Shown: one piece after another, positions 7,605-17,263 of the stretch | Layout: every line of letters starts with the position of its first letter | How positions within the stretch are numbered: position 1 is the first letter of the stretch | NCBI RefSeq assembly: GCF_029233945.1 | Contig: NZ_JARGOQ010000023.1 | Location: 1-47,027, forward strand | Length of the DNA: 47,027 bases | DNA from: Sneathiella sp. | Lineage (GTDB): Bacteria > Pseudomonadota > Alphaproteobacteria > Sneathiellales > Sneathiellaceae | Reading direction: 5' to 3' | The notes under the pieces: model-generated | Told to the model about the DNA's origin: nothing | Seen by the model: the letters and a program-made list of their open reading frames with translations, nothing else | The model's database searches: none | Made by a program: the position numbers and the translations under genes

Positions 7605-8435
7605 TTAAAATTTGCCATTTTTTGTCTGTTTTTGCGGCAGGGGCGACGACAGGGGAAGATAGTATTCCGACGGTAATCCTGCAACCGCGCGCGCGGTGTC
7701 GTTAAACGGGGGTTTTAAAAGGCCTTTGAAGAATTTCTGCACCAGTTCCTGCCAGGTCTTTTCCGCATCGAGGTCGTTTTTTTCGCAAAAATGGTGGAAC
7801 CAGCGGCTGCCGATGGCGACGTGACCAATTTCATCCTTTAAGATGACATTAAGCACGTTGACGCTCTTTTCATCGCCGATCTTGCCGAATCGGGTGATCA
7901 TCGCGGGTGTCACATCAAGGCCGCGCGCCTCCAGCACCATCGGCACCACCGCGAGGCGGGCGGCGAGGTTCTCGCGCGTCGCTATCGCCGCCTCCCACAG
8001 GCCATCATGGGCGGGAAAATCACCGTAAGCGAACCCGAGCTCGGCGATCCGGTCGGCAAGCAGGGTAAAATGCCTGGCCTCCTCTTCGCCGACGCGGACC
8101 CAGTCATCATAGAAGTCACGGGGGAGGGTCTCGTTCGTGAAGCGCGCCACCATGTCCCAGGCGAGATCAATGGCGTTTAGCTCGATATGCTGGACCGCAT
8201 GGAGCAAGGTCGCGCGCGCCGCATCGGACTGCCCGCGCCGGCGCGGCATCTCGGCGGGCGGCAGGAGTTCCGGCCGCGCCGGTCTTGCGGGCCGGCCGGG
8301 AGGCAGGGTGCCGCCGATCTCCATCCTCCCGTTCGAGGCGCGCCAAGCGATTGCCGCGTCCCGGCTTTTTGCGGCCTTCCGGGCGGCGTCCGGCTCGGCC
8401 AGGATGGCGACGGCAAGATCGGAGAGTGTTGTCAC
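7605..8435 (-). CDS. DUF455 family ferritin-like protein
   Basis: A protein of about 276 residues in the DUF455 family of ferritin-like helical-bundle proteins, whose function is not established. Possible di-metal ligands are visible as HAVQHIELNAIDLAWD, EEARHFTLLADR and KDEIGHVAIGSRW, i.e. repeated E/H-x-x-H arrangements on helices. The start is GTG at 8435, whose GTGA overlaps the TGA stop of bcp; the reading frame continues further upstream, but only through bcp in another frame. The N-terminal 90 residues are Arg/Pro-rich and variable. Coupling to a peroxiredoxin suggests a role in oxidative stress or metal handling, but this is context only. Confidence 0.88.
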   Translation of the reverse strand: MTTLSDLAVAILAEPDAARKAAKSRDAAIAWRASNGRMEIGGTLPPGRPARPARPELLPPAEMPRRRGQSDAARATLLHAVQHIELNAIDLAWDMVARFTNETLPRDFYDDWVRVGEEEARHFTLLADRIAELGFAYGDFPAHDGLWEAAIATRENLAARLAVVPMVLEARGLDVTPAMITRFGKIGDEKSVNVLNVILKDEIGHVAIGSRWFHHFCEKNDLDAEKTWQELVQKFFKGLLKPPFNDTARAVAGLPSEYYLPLSSPLPQKQTKNGKF

Positions 8436-8899
8436 GTTTGAAGCGCGGTTGCCGCCTCCAGCACGGCGTCCACATGGCCCTTCACCCGCACCTTGCGCCA
8501 GACATTGCGGATGAGGCCTTCGCCATCGATCAGGAAGGTGGAGCGTTCGATCCCCATATATTCGCGCCCGTAATTCTTCTTCATGACCCAGACGCCGAAG
8601 GCCTCGCAAGCTTCGCCCTCCTCATCGGCGGCCAGGATCACCTTGAGCGCGTGTTTTTCGCGAAAATTCGCATGTTTTTTAAGAGAATCCTTCGACACCC
8701 CGATGATTTTCACGCCGAGCCTGTCGAACTCCGTGAGCTTTTCCGAAAATTCGATGGCCTCCGTCGTGCAGCCGGGCGTGTTGTCCTTGGGGTAGAAATA
8801 AAGCACGAAGGGCGTGCCTTTCAGGGAGTCAAGGCTCACATCCTCCCCGCCATCGGTGGGCATGTTAAAGTCCGGGGCTTTCTCTCCAACGTCGGGCAT
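8432..8899 (-). CDS. bcp: Thioredoxin-dependent peroxiredoxin, Bcp/PrxQ type
   Basis: A 155-residue peroxidase that reduces hydrogen and alkyl peroxides. The active-site loop FYPKDNTPGCTTEA carries the peroxidatic Cys44. The E. coli-type resolving cysteine five residues later is replaced by Ile49. The only other cysteine is Cys98 in EACEAFGVW, which could serve as resolving residue from another helix, as in some PrxQ proteins. MPDVGEKAPDFNMPT is a typical start. The gene overlaps the DUF455 gene by 4 nt, so the two are co-translated. The upstream interval 8900-9168 is about 270 bp with no gene. Confidence 0.94.
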   Translation of the reverse strand: MPDVGEKAPDFNMPTDGGEDVSLDSLKGTPFVLYFYPKDNTPGCTTEAIEFSEKLTEFDRLGVKIIGVSKDSLKKHANFREKHALKVILAADEEGEACEAFGVWVMKKNYGREYMGIERSTFLIDGEGLIRNVWRKVRVKGHVDAVLEAATALQT

Positions 8900-9070
8900 G
8901 GCTCTCTCCTTTGGTGCATCGTTTTGCAGGCAATTTGACTAGCAGCAGAGCGACGCGCGCGCAAGTCCCGAGGGAACTTTTCAGCGGCAAAATCCGGACG
9001 CCGCCGCCGCAGGGTTTCGACGTTGCATGAGGAATTCCTGAAAATATAAAATAAGTATCTGAAAACCCGT

Positions 9071-9099
9071 TTGGAGATGCTTTCATTTGCCCCTATGCT
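9071..9099 (+). promoter_or_regulatory. Possible promoter of the histidine kinase gene
   Basis: TTGGAG (9071-9076) and TATGCT (9094-9099) are spaced by 17 bp in an AT-richer stretch ahead of the kinase start. The match is moderate. The rest of 8900-9168 holds only a short palindrome, AGGAATTCCT, and no gene. Confidence 0.35.
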
Positions 9100-9168
9100 G
9101 AAAGTTCAGGAACGAATAACTAAATTAGAATAATCTTGGTTCAGGCAATAGTAGGTATTTGGGAATTT

Positions 9169-10953
9169 ATGAACGCCAAGGGGTACAAGCGTATAGGCTT
9201 CGCCGTTCTCGGTATCATGCTGCTGGTCAGTGTCGCGGGGGGGTTATACTCGATAAACCTCGCCCAGCAATATGGTGAGGAACGCAATCGCCTTATTGAG
9301 TTCGAGCAGGACCTGGTCGAGAAAACCCGGTTGAATAATACTCTCGAAAATGCCTTCGGCTATGGCGGCTTCATCCATAATTTCAAGAATTTTGTCCTTC
9401 GCCATGATCCCGTCTACCAACTGACGGCGGAGAAAAAATTCGATGAAATCAGTCAGGCGCTTGCCGCTTATCGTGAGTTGCCCCTGAGCGACGAGGAGCA
9501 TCAGGCGATAGAGGATGTCCTGGTGACGCTCCGCGAATATCGCGTAAATCTGGACCGGGCAGCGGCCTTTATCGCGGGAGGAATGACCGTGAAGGAGATT
9601 GACCGGCTGGTCCGCGTGGATGATACAAACGCCGTGGCGGCGCTGGCGGTGCTCAACGGCGTCTGGGACAAGAGCTTTGCGGATCGGTTTGCCTTCCTGG
9701 ATGAGATGATGGCGATGGAAGAGCGGGAAATTGTCATTGTCCAGCTGACAATCGCCGGGTTCATCCTGTTTGCTCTCGCGCTTTTCTGGTGGATCATAAA
9801 ATACGAGAGTGCATGGTTGCAGACGCTGCGCCTGCTGCGCGCCAGCGAGACCAAGTTCCGCCAGATCATTTCCAACAGCGCGGACGCCATCATCACGACG
9901 AACAAATCCGGCCAGATCGAGGTTTTTAATCGCGCGGCGGAACGGTTCTTCGGTTATACGGAAGACGAGGTCGTCGGGCATGAAGTATCGATTTTATTGC
10001 CGCCGACGGATCGCGCCGAGATGGACACTTTCTTCAGCCAGCCCGCACAGACGGCCGGGGTGGAGGAGAATGTCTCCCTCGGCCTGAATGCCTGGCGCAA
10101 GGATGGCAGCTCGTTCCCGATCGAGTCCCACACGGCCGCCTATAATTTCGACGGCAAGAAGACCTATGTGAGCATTATCCGCGATATAACGGAGCAGAAG
10201 AAATCCGAGGAGATGCTGATCAACACGATGAAGAGCGCGATCGATGCGCATAAGGCGAAAAACCTGTTCATCGCCAATATGAACCATGAGCTGAGAACGC
10301 CGCTCAATGCCATAATCGGCTATTCCGACATGATGCTGATGGAGACATTCGGTAAACTGCCGTCGGAGAAATATCGCGAATATGCCGCCGATATCAACGG
10401 CTCGGGGAAGCATCTGCTGGCGATTATCTCCGATCTACTCGACCTTGGCGCGATTGAGGAAGGCAAGCTCCAGCTGGAGAAGGAGTTTTTCGACCTTGCC
10501 GAGATCGTCAATGAGTCGCTGAAAATGATCATGCAGCAGGCCAATGAAAACGGCGTGACGGTGCGGTATAACAAGGGAGATTTCGACTTCTCGATTTTCG
10601 CCGATGCCCGGCGGGTGCGGCAGATTTTGCTCAATATCCTCAGCAACAGCATCAAATTCACGCTGAAAGGCGGCGTGATCTCCATGACATGCGCCCAACA
10701 TGATGATGAGGTGATCCTGTCGGTGGATGACACGGGGGTTGGCGTGGCGGAGAAAGACCTGCCGACGATTTTCGAGCCGTTCGTGCAGGCGACGGAATCC
10801 CATCTCACCACGAAGGACGGGACCGGCCTCGGCCTGTCGCTGTCGCGCACCCTGGTGGAGCTGCATGGCGGCACCATGGAGTTTATCAGCGAACTCGGCA
10901 AGGGCAGCCGCGTCACCATCCGCCTGCCAAACGCCCCGTATCTTCAATGCTGA
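9169..10953 (+). CDS. Membrane-bound PAS-domain sensor histidine kinase (orphan)
   Basis: A kinase of about 594 residues. Transmembrane helix 1 is at about residues 8-28, followed by a periplasmic sensor region (about 30-185) that contains the aromatic-rich motif GYGGFIHNFKNFVLR, then transmembrane helix 2 (about 190-212). A PAS domain (about 225-345, with IEVFNRAAERFFGY) follows, then HisKA with NHELRTPLNAIIGY, where His373 is the phosphorylation site. The HATPase domain has an N-box (ILLNILSNSIKF), DDTGVGV and GTGLGLSLSR. No receiver domain or HAMP domain is seen. I chose ATG 9169; the longer frame would need TTG at 9136 without a ribosome binding site. No response regulator gene is adjacent, so the partner is unknown. 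Its 3' end faces glnE 18 bp away. Confidence 0.92.
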   Translation: MNAKGYKRIGFAVLGIMLLVSVAGGLYSINLAQQYGEERNRLIEFEQDLVEKTRLNNTLENAFGYGGFIHNFKNFVLRHDPVYQLTAEKKFDEISQALAAYRELPLSDEEHQAIEDVLVTLREYRVNLDRAAAFIAGGMTVKEIDRLVRVDDTNAVAALAVLNGVWDKSFADRFAFLDEMMAMEEREIVIVQLTIAGFILFALALFWWIIKYESAWLQTLRLLRASETKFRQIISNSADAIITTNKSGQIEVFNRAAERFFGYTEDEVVGHEVSILLPPTDRAEMDTFFSQPAQTAGVEENVSLGLNAWRKDGSSFPIESHTAAYNFDGKKTYVSIIRDITEQKKSEEMLINTMKSAIDAHKAKNLFIANMNHELRTPLNAIIGYSDMMLMETFGKLPSEKYREYAADINGSGKHLLAIISDLLDLGAIEEGKLQLEKEFFDLAEIVNESLKMIMQQANENGVTVRYNKGDFDFSIFADARRVRQILLNILSNSIKFTLKGGVISMTCAQHDDEVILSVDDTGVGVAEKDLPTIFEPFVQATESHLTTKDGTGLGLSLSRTLVELHGGTMEFISELGKGSRVTIRLPNAPYLQC

Positions 10954-10971
10954 GATAAAGCCGCTCGCGGC

Positions 10972-13900
10972 CTATTCCGCCGTCGCGCCCTTTCCAAGAT
11001 AGTCATTGAGCAGCCGGTCGACATCGCTTTGTGCGGCTTTCAGCTTTTTCGCGAGCGCGTCGAAAGTGTCAACCTCCCCGGCCTCCGCGAGGGCTTTTTT
11101 GAGGGCGAGGGGGATCGTCTCGTCGATTTTCCGGTCGCCGAGGCAGAGCTGTTTCAGCCCGCTGATATTGAGATAGAGCTTCAGGATATCGACGAGCCGG
11201 TCGGCCGTCTCCGCCGGGAGAATGCCTTCCGCCTTCATGACCTTCAGGCTGTCCATGGAATTGGGCCGAAGGATATCCGGATGGTCCGGGCCATGCTTCA
11301 GGCGGAGATACTGGCAGAGGAATTCAAGGTCCATCAGGCCGCCGCGCGCATGCTTGACGGTGAGGGGGTTGTCGGTGCCGTGCTGCTTCAATACCCGCCG
11401 GCGCATGTTGAGGGTCTCGGTACGGATTTTCTCCGGATCGCGCCTGGTGAGGGCAATCTCGCGCAGCATTTTCTCGGCTCTCCCGCAGAGGGCAGGGTCG
11501 CCCGCGACAACCCGCGCGCGGGTGAGGGCGAGATGCTCCCATGTCCAGGCTTCCTCCTCATAATATTTCCGGGCGCTGGCCAGCTTCAGGGCGATGGGGC
11601 CGGACTTGCCATGGGGGCGCAGCCGCATATCGACCTCATAGAGCTGCCCTTCCCCGGTGTGGACGCTGAGCGCATTGATATAGCGCTGGCAAAAGCGGGT
11701 GTAATAAAGACCGGCGGAGATCGGCTTTTGGCCGTCGGTCACCATATCCTCCTCCGGTGTCTCGAACAGGAAGATCAGGTCCGCGTCGGAGGCCGGGGTC
11801 ATCTGCCGGCTGCCGAGCTTGCCCATGCCGATAACGGCGAACTCCCCGCCCGGCACGACGCCATGGGTGCGGGCGAATTCTTCGCGCGTCTTGAACAGGA
11901 TCGCCTCCAGGATCACCTCGGTCACGTCGGAAAAGGCGGGACCGGCGGCGACCGTCGCCCCGAGGCCGGTGCCATGGTCGACATTATCGAGGATCTGCAC
12001 GCCGAGGCGGAATTTGCGATCATTCGCCCAGCGGCGGGTGTAGTCGAGCACGTCCTGAAAATCCCGCGCGGTTGCGAGAATCATTTCGAGATCAGCCTCC
12101 AGGAAGGTCTTCGGGAGCAGCGGCGCCATGAACTCCGTATCCAGCACGCCGTCGAGCAGCATGGTATTCCGCGCGAGCGTCTCGGCCAGCTCCGGTGCCA
12201 TCCCCATGATCTTCGCGAGCAGCTTGAGCAAGCTCGGGTGCGCCTTGAACATGGTGAAAAGCTGTATCCCGGCGGGCAGCTTCTGCAAGAAGACATCGAA
12301 GCGGGTGAAGGCGGCGTCCGGGTTGCTGGTATCGCCAAGCGCTTCGAGCAGTTGCGGGATCAGCTCGGTCAGGATCTGCTGCGCGCGCACCGTCCGGGTT
12401 GCGCGGTAGCGGCCATGATGCCATTCCCGGACTTTCTGGGAGATGGCGCTGGTTTCCTCAAAACCCAGCTCGGCGAGCGATTTAAGCGTTTCGGGGTCAT
12501 CCTCCGCCCCGGTGAAGACCAGGCGGCCCGCTTTGCGGTCTGTCGTTTCCTCAAAGGCGAAGAGGGCGTCGTAATGGCGCTGCACGGTTTCAAGGGTGGC
12601 GCGCAAACTCGCGCGGAATTCCTGCACCTCGTCATAGCCGAAGAAAACGCCGAGTTTGCGGAAATCCTCCGCATCGTCGGGCAGGAGCTGGGTCTGCTCG
12701 TCATGGATCATCTGCAGGCGATGTTCCAGCTCGCGCAGATATATATAGGCGTCCTGTAGCTCCCCCCGCACGGCCGGACTGATTTTGCCCGCGGCGGCCA
12801 GCTGGGAGAGGGTGCCGAGCGTCGTCACCTCCCGCAAGAACGGGTTGCGCCCGCCCTCGATCAGCTGCTGGGTCTGGCAGAAAAACTCGATCTCGCGGAT
12901 GCCGCCCCGACCGATCTTGATATTATGCCCCTCCAGCGAGATTTTCGAAAATCCCTTATGGGTGTGGATTTGCGACTTGATCGCCTGAATATCCTCAATC
13001 GCCGCGAAATCCATGGATTTGCGCCAGATAAAGGGGGTGAGGAAGGAGACAAACTCCGCTCCTGCGTCAAGGTCTCCGGCGATGGCGCGGGCCTTGATCA
13101 TGGCGGCGCGTTCCCAGTTCTGGCCCTGGCTTTCGTAATAGACATGGGCCGCGCCGATGGACAGCGCGATGGGCGTCGCGCCGGGATCAGGCCGCAGCCG
13201 CAGATCGGTGCGGAAGACATAGCCGTCGCGGGTGCGTTCCTGCATCATGGTGACGAGGTTGCGGGCAATGCGGACGAAGCAGTCCTGCACCGAACGGCGA
13301 CCGGTATAGCTCGTCTTCGCCGCATCGAAGAGGATGACAAGATCGATATCGGAGGAATAATTAAGCTCCCCCGCGCCCAGCTTGCCCATGCCGATGATGA
13401 TCAGGCCGCTGTCCTTCGTCGGATCGTCCGGGTGGGGCAGGGTCAATTCGCCCTTGTCGCTCGCGGCTTTGAGGAGATGGCGGCAGCAGATTTCCACCGC
13501 CGTGTCGGCAAAGGTGGAGAGGACGCCGGTGATCTTCATCAACTCCCAGACTTTCCCCATGTCCGAGAGCGCCGTCAGCAGGGCAATGCGCCTTTTTGCG
13601 ATGCGCAGCGCCGCCATCACCGTCTCTCGCTCCGCCTCCAGCTCGCAATCCGCATGGAGCGCATTATATATCCATTGGAGCGTCCGCTCCGTGCCGTCTT
13701 CCACCAGATACCGGAGGAGATGCGGCTCGGCCAGCAGGCAGCTTGAGAGAAACGGGCTGTTGCCAAAGATGCTGGCGAGGATTTGCGGGCCCTCGTCGAT
13801 TTCTGCAAGCCGCCCGGCGAAGGCGGCCAGCTCCGGGTCGGCGGCGGTAACCTCCTGCCAGCTTTCAAGGCCGACCACCAGCAGCTCCGCGTCGCCGGGC

Positions 13901-13980
13901 GCGGGAAGATCCGCCATCACGTCGGGGAAGGGAATTTTTTCTATTTCTGCGATATCCTGCATTCCTAATCCGGGTTGCAT
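10972..13980 (-). CDS. glnE: Bifunctional glutamine synthetase adenylyltransferase/adenylyl-removing enzyme
   Basis: A 1002-residue enzyme that adenylylates and deadenylylates glutamine synthetase in response to PII proteins. Two nucleotidyltransferase domains are visible. The N-terminal removing domain has GMGKLGAGELNYSSDIDL, and the C-terminal adenylylating domain has GMGKLGSRQMTPASDADL. Each is followed by its regulatory helical region (GRGGIREIEFFCQ and ARGGLMDLEFLCQ). The length is normal for Alphaproteobacteria. MQPGLGMQDIAEIE gives two possible starts, residues 1 and 7; I kept the first. No glnA, glnB or glnD gene lies in the window, so its target is encoded elsewhere. Confidence 0.97.
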   Translation of the reverse strand: MQPGLGMQDIAEIEKIPFPDVMADLPAPGDAELLVVGLESWQEVTAADPELAAFAGRLAEIDEGPQILASIFGNSPFLSSCLLAEPHLLRYLVEDGTERTLQWIYNALHADCELEAERETVMAALRIAKRRIALLTALSDMGKVWELMKITGVLSTFADTAVEICCRHLLKAASDKGELTLPHPDDPTKDSGLIIIGMGKLGAGELNYSSDIDLVILFDAAKTSYTGRRSVQDCFVRIARNLVTMMQERTRDGYVFRTDLRLRPDPGATPIALSIGAAHVYYESQGQNWERAAMIKARAIAGDLDAGAEFVSFLTPFIWRKSMDFAAIEDIQAIKSQIHTHKGFSKISLEGHNIKIGRGGIREIEFFCQTQQLIEGGRNPFLREVTTLGTLSQLAAAGKISPAVRGELQDAYIYLRELEHRLQMIHDEQTQLLPDDAEDFRKLGVFFGYDEVQEFRASLRATLETVQRHYDALFAFEETTDRKAGRLVFTGAEDDPETLKSLAELGFEETSAISQKVREWHHGRYRATRTVRAQQILTELIPQLLEALGDTSNPDAAFTRFDVFLQKLPAGIQLFTMFKAHPSLLKLLAKIMGMAPELAETLARNTMLLDGVLDTEFMAPLLPKTFLEADLEMILATARDFQDVLDYTRRWANDRKFRLGVQILDNVDHGTGLGATVAAGPAFSDVTEVILEAILFKTREEFARTHGVVPGGEFAVIGMGKLGSRQMTPASDADLIFLFETPEEDMVTDGQKPISAGLYYTRFCQRYINALSVHTGEGQLYEVDMRLRPHGKSGPIALKLASARKYYEEEAWTWEHLALTRARVVAGDPALCGRAEKMLREIALTRRDPEKIRTETLNMRRRVLKQHGTDNPLTVKHARGGLMDLEFLCQYLRLKHGPDHPDILRPNSMDSLKVMKAEGILPAETADRLVDILKLYLNISGLKQLCLGDRKIDETIPLALKKALAEAGEVDTFDALAKKLKAAQSDVDRLLNDYLGKGATAE

Positions 13981-14053
13981 GGTTTACGATACGAAGATCA
14001 ATTATCGGGACAGACTTTTTTTATACAAGCCTTATTAAAAGCGAAATTTTCAG

Positions 14054-17000
14054 TTGGTCAGAACTACTTCCAGATTATTGTACCGGACCCTGATGGGGGT
14101 CGTCGTGCTGGTCTTTATCGTTGCGCTCGCGCTGGTCGCGGGGCTGTCGCGCGGACCGATGTCGCTGTCCTTTATCGAACCCTATGTGGTGCAGATACTG
14201 GAGGCGCAATATCCGGATGTCGATTTTTCCTTTCAGAAGCTGGAACTGGAATGGAACGCCCGCGACAAGAACCTGATGGTGGCGATCGATGACCTTGTGA
14301 TAGCGGAGGAGAAACGGCGGGTTGCCTCCATCCCCGATGTGACCATGGTGTTCAGCGGCGCGGCGCTGCTCCGGGGTCGGATCGCCCCGGCGGAGCTGGA
14401 ATTCACCGGGCTTAAAATCCGCCTGAACCGGAACAAAACCGGCGAGATCAAGTTCGGCTATGAGCATAGCCTGATGGCTGAGGCCGGAACCAGCGGAGAC
14501 AACGCGATCGAGACCGAAAAGAGCCCGGACGAGGTCGCGATGGAGGATGGCTATCTTGATATCCTGAAGGAGTTGAGCCGGGAGCCGGACCCTTCGAGCC
14601 TGACCGGCTATCTTCAGCGGGTGGAGCTTTATGATTCCGGGGTCTTTATCGAGGATGAGATTCTCGGCCGGTTCTGGCGGGTGACTGGCGCGGATGTCTT
14701 TGTCTGGCGCGAAGAGCGGGGATTGCGCGGGCAGGCCAGCGGGAACATCAAGGTCGGCAATGAGAATGTCTCCGTGGTGGCCCTCGGCGATTATGACCGG
14801 GAGCTCAAGCGCACACTGATTGACGGGCAGTTCAATGACCTGCCGCTTCCTCTGGTGGGGGAGCAGGTCAAGGAGCTGGAGATGCTGAAAGGCATCGATT
14901 TATCCCTCTCCGGGCATGTTAATGTCGATCTCGATGAGAAATTCAGCTTCGATTCCCTCGGTTTTGATGTATCGGCGGGGGCCGGCAACATCGATTTGCC
15001 GGAGTTGTATAAGCAACCGCTGGCGATTGACAGCATTGATGTTTCCGGGGAGGTGACCGGCGATTTCAGCAAGGTCACCCTCGACAGTGTGACGGCCAAG
15101 ACCCTGGGCGTGGCGCTGCAGCTCGCGGGTGCCGTCGATATCGCGGAGGCAGGCATGGGCCTCTCGCTGAAAGGCGGTCTTGCCAATCTCAAGGTCGATG
15201 ATCTCGGGCGGTTCTGGCCCTATTCCATGGCGAGTAACGGCTATGACTGGGTGACGCAGAATATTCGCGGCGGCATGGTGCCGAAGGCGGAGTTCGAGAT
15301 CGATCTGCCCGCCGGTGCGCTTTCGAGCGGAGATATCCCGAAAGGCGCGGTGAACCTGAGCTTTAACATCGACGGCACCTCGGCGAATTATTTCTCGCCG
15401 CTGCCGAAGGTGACCGATATCGACGGACGTGCGGTGCTGACGGAAACCGGGGTCACGATCAGCGGCATGACCGGCAAGCTGGGCAGTCTCGAAGTAACGT
15501 CTGACAAGGTGATTATCGATGAATTTGATAAATATGATCAACTCGCCGATATCGTCATTCGCGTGACCGGCAGCAGCCGGGAAATCTTCACCTTTCTTGA
15601 TCTGGAGCCGCTCGGCCTCGCGTCCCCCTATGGCATTGTCCCTTCCGCGATGACGGGGACGGGGGCGGTCGATGCGTCGTTTAAATTTCCGCTGCGCTTC
15701 GATTTGAAGCTTGAGAATGTCGAGTATGCCGCGACGGGCGATTTCACCGAGGCGACCATCCCCGACGTGGCGGAGGATGTTACCCTTACCGAGGGCGCGC
15801 TGAAGGTTGCGGTCGATCCGAAGGGGGTGCAGGTGACGGGCAACGCCGCGCTCAATGGCGTGGCCGCTAAGATTGAGGCGGAAAGCTGGTTCTCCGGGGC
15901 GAAGGAAGGCCATCGCCGCTATGTCCTGAACGCGGTGCCGGATGATGCGGATCGCAAGGCGCTTCATGTCGCGACGCCGTTTCTGCAAGGACCGATGACG
16001 ACGGATATTACGCTGGAAACCGTGCCCGATGGCAGCGCGACCGGTAATGTCCGGATTGACCTGACCGAAACCACCGTGCTTGCCGATACGCTGCACTGGT
16101 CCAAGCCCGCGGGCGTGGCCGGGCTGTTCACGGCGGATATCAGCTCCACCGCGGCGGCGGTGACGACGCTGTCGAATATCGCTGTGACGGCGGGGGATCT
16201 GACGGCGGCGGGCACGGCGGTGATGAAGAAGGATCTGCTGACCGAGCTTACCCTGCCGACCGTTCGCTATGGGGAGAATGACTTCAATGTCGATTTCACC
16301 CAGCGGGCGGCGGGGGAGATGAAGATCGAGGTGCATGGCGCGCAGTTTGATTTAAAACCCTTCGTGGTGGCGACCTATGATTTGAACGAGGCGGTTATCG
16401 ACGGCCCGAAACAGGACCGCCTGATCGATATCCATCTTGAACTGGAGCGGATGCTGCTCGATCAGGATTTGACCCTGAACAACGTCATTTCGGACATGAA
16501 GATCGACGGAAACCTGATCAAGACCGGCATGACCACGGGCCGGTTCGCGGGCGACAAGAGTTTCGAATTCAAGATCAACCCGTCCCCCAAGGGTCGGCAG
16601 GTCAGCTTTTTCTCCGATGATGCGGGGTCGCTCTTTCGCGGGCTGGATCTTTTTGATGATTTTCGCGACGGCAAGCTGAAACTGACCGCCGAGATTGACG
16701 ATAGCCTGCCCTCCCGCCCGGCCACGGGAACGATCGAGATCAAGGATGTGCGCGTCGTGAATGCGCCGGTGCTCGGCAAGATATTGACCCTCGGCTCCCT
16801 TGGCGGGATTGTCGATTTGCTGCGCGGGGAGGGGATGGTTTTCGCGACGGTGGAGGGGCCGTTTTCTTACGAGAACGGGATTTTCGAGACAAGGGATTTT
16901 CGCGCCATCGGCTCTATCGGCATCACGCTGACCGGTAGCGTGGATCAACCGGCCAACAAAATCGATATGTTCGGGACGGTGATCCCGTCCTACACGCTGA

Positions 17001-17236
17001 ATTCCATGCTTGGGAATATACCTATCCTCGGCACCCTGCTCGTCGGCAAGAAGGGGGAGGGGATTTTCGGCTTTTCCTACAAGGTGACGGGCGGGCTGAA
17101 AGATCCGGACATAGACGTCAACGCCGTCTCGGCACTGGCGCCCGGTATTCTCCGGCGGATGTTCTTCGAGCCCTGGGACCAGGATGATATCGAGCCGCCG
17201 TCCACCAATAAACCGGGCAGCCGCCCGAGTCCCTAG
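14054..17236 (+). CDS. Very large AsmA-like protein with DUF3971 region
   Basis: A 1060-residue envelope protein of the AsmA/YhdP-like group. Family members are thought to bridge inner and outer membrane and help move phospholipids. One N-terminal transmembrane helix (about residues 14-36) is followed by a long stretch of beta-strand repeats with alternating hydrophobic residues, typical of the DUF3971 core. The AsmA-like C-terminal region contains GTIEIKDVRVVNAPVLGK, GSLGGIVDLLRGEG and NSMLGNIPILGTLL. The start is uncertain: TTG at 14054 includes a basic stretch before the helix, whereas ATG at 14093 would start inside it; a stop lies at 14036. It is a single gene converging on tyrS. Confidence 0.88.
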   Translation: MVRTTSRLLYRTLMGVVVLVFIVALALVAGLSRGPMSLSFIEPYVVQILEAQYPDVDFSFQKLELEWNARDKNLMVAIDDLVIAEEKRRVASIPDVTMVFSGAALLRGRIAPAELEFTGLKIRLNRNKTGEIKFGYEHSLMAEAGTSGDNAIETEKSPDEVAMEDGYLDILKELSREPDPSSLTGYLQRVELYDSGVFIEDEILGRFWRVTGADVFVWREERGLRGQASGNIKVGNENVSVVALGDYDRELKRTLIDGQFNDLPLPLVGEQVKELEMLKGIDLSLSGHVNVDLDEKFSFDSLGFDVSAGAGNIDLPELYKQPLAIDSIDVSGEVTGDFSKVTLDSVTAKTLGVALQLAGAVDIAEAGMGLSLKGGLANLKVDDLGRFWPYSMASNGYDWVTQNIRGGMVPKAEFEIDLPAGALSSGDIPKGAVNLSFNIDGTSANYFSPLPKVTDIDGRAVLTETGVTISGMTGKLGSLEVTSDKVIIDEFDKYDQLADIVIRVTGSSREIFTFLDLEPLGLASPYGIVPSAMTGTGAVDASFKFPLRFDLKLENVEYAATGDFTEATIPDVAEDVTLTEGALKVAVDPKGVQVTGNAALNGVAAKIEAESWFSGAKEGHRRYVLNAVPDDADRKALHVATPFLQGPMTTDITLETVPDGSATGNVRIDLTETTVLADTLHWSKPAGVAGLFTADISSTAAAVTTLSNIAVTAGDLTAAGTAVMKKDLLTELTLPTVRYGENDFNVDFTQRAAGEMKIEVHGAQFDLKPFVVATYDLNEAVIDGPKQDRLIDIHLELERMLLDQDLTLNNVISDMKIDGNLIKTGMTTGRFAGDKSFEFKINPSPKGRQVSFFSDDAGSLFRGLDLFDDFRDGKLKLTAEIDDSLPSRPATGTIEIKDVRVVNAPVLGKILTLGSLGGIVDLLRGEGMVFATVEGPFSYENGIFETRDFRAIGSIGITLTGSVDQPANKIDMFGTVIPSYTLNSMLGNIPILGTLLVGKKGEGIFGFSYKVTGGLKDPDIDVNAVSALAPGILRRMFFEPWDQDDIEPPSTNKPGSRPSP

Positions 17237-17242
17237 ACCCCG

Positions 17243-17262
17243 GCCCGCGCCCAGAGGCGGGC
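17243..17262. terminator. Hairpin between the convergent AsmA-like gene and tyrS
   Basis: GCCCGC (17243-17248) can pair with GCGGGC (17257-17262) across an 8-nt loop in the 27-bp gap between two converging genes. No T-run is present on either strand, so this is a weak candidate. Confidence 0.3.
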
Positions 17263-17263
17263 G

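Noticed and set aside
11029-12759. 576-codon plus-strand ORF
   Set aside because: It lies wholly inside glnE in antisense; the glnE motifs are unambiguous and the ORF has no recognisable domain.
14900-16336. 478-codon minus-strand ORF
   Set aside because: It is antisense to the AsmA-like gene and has a His/Arg/Gly-rich composition typical of shadow frames.
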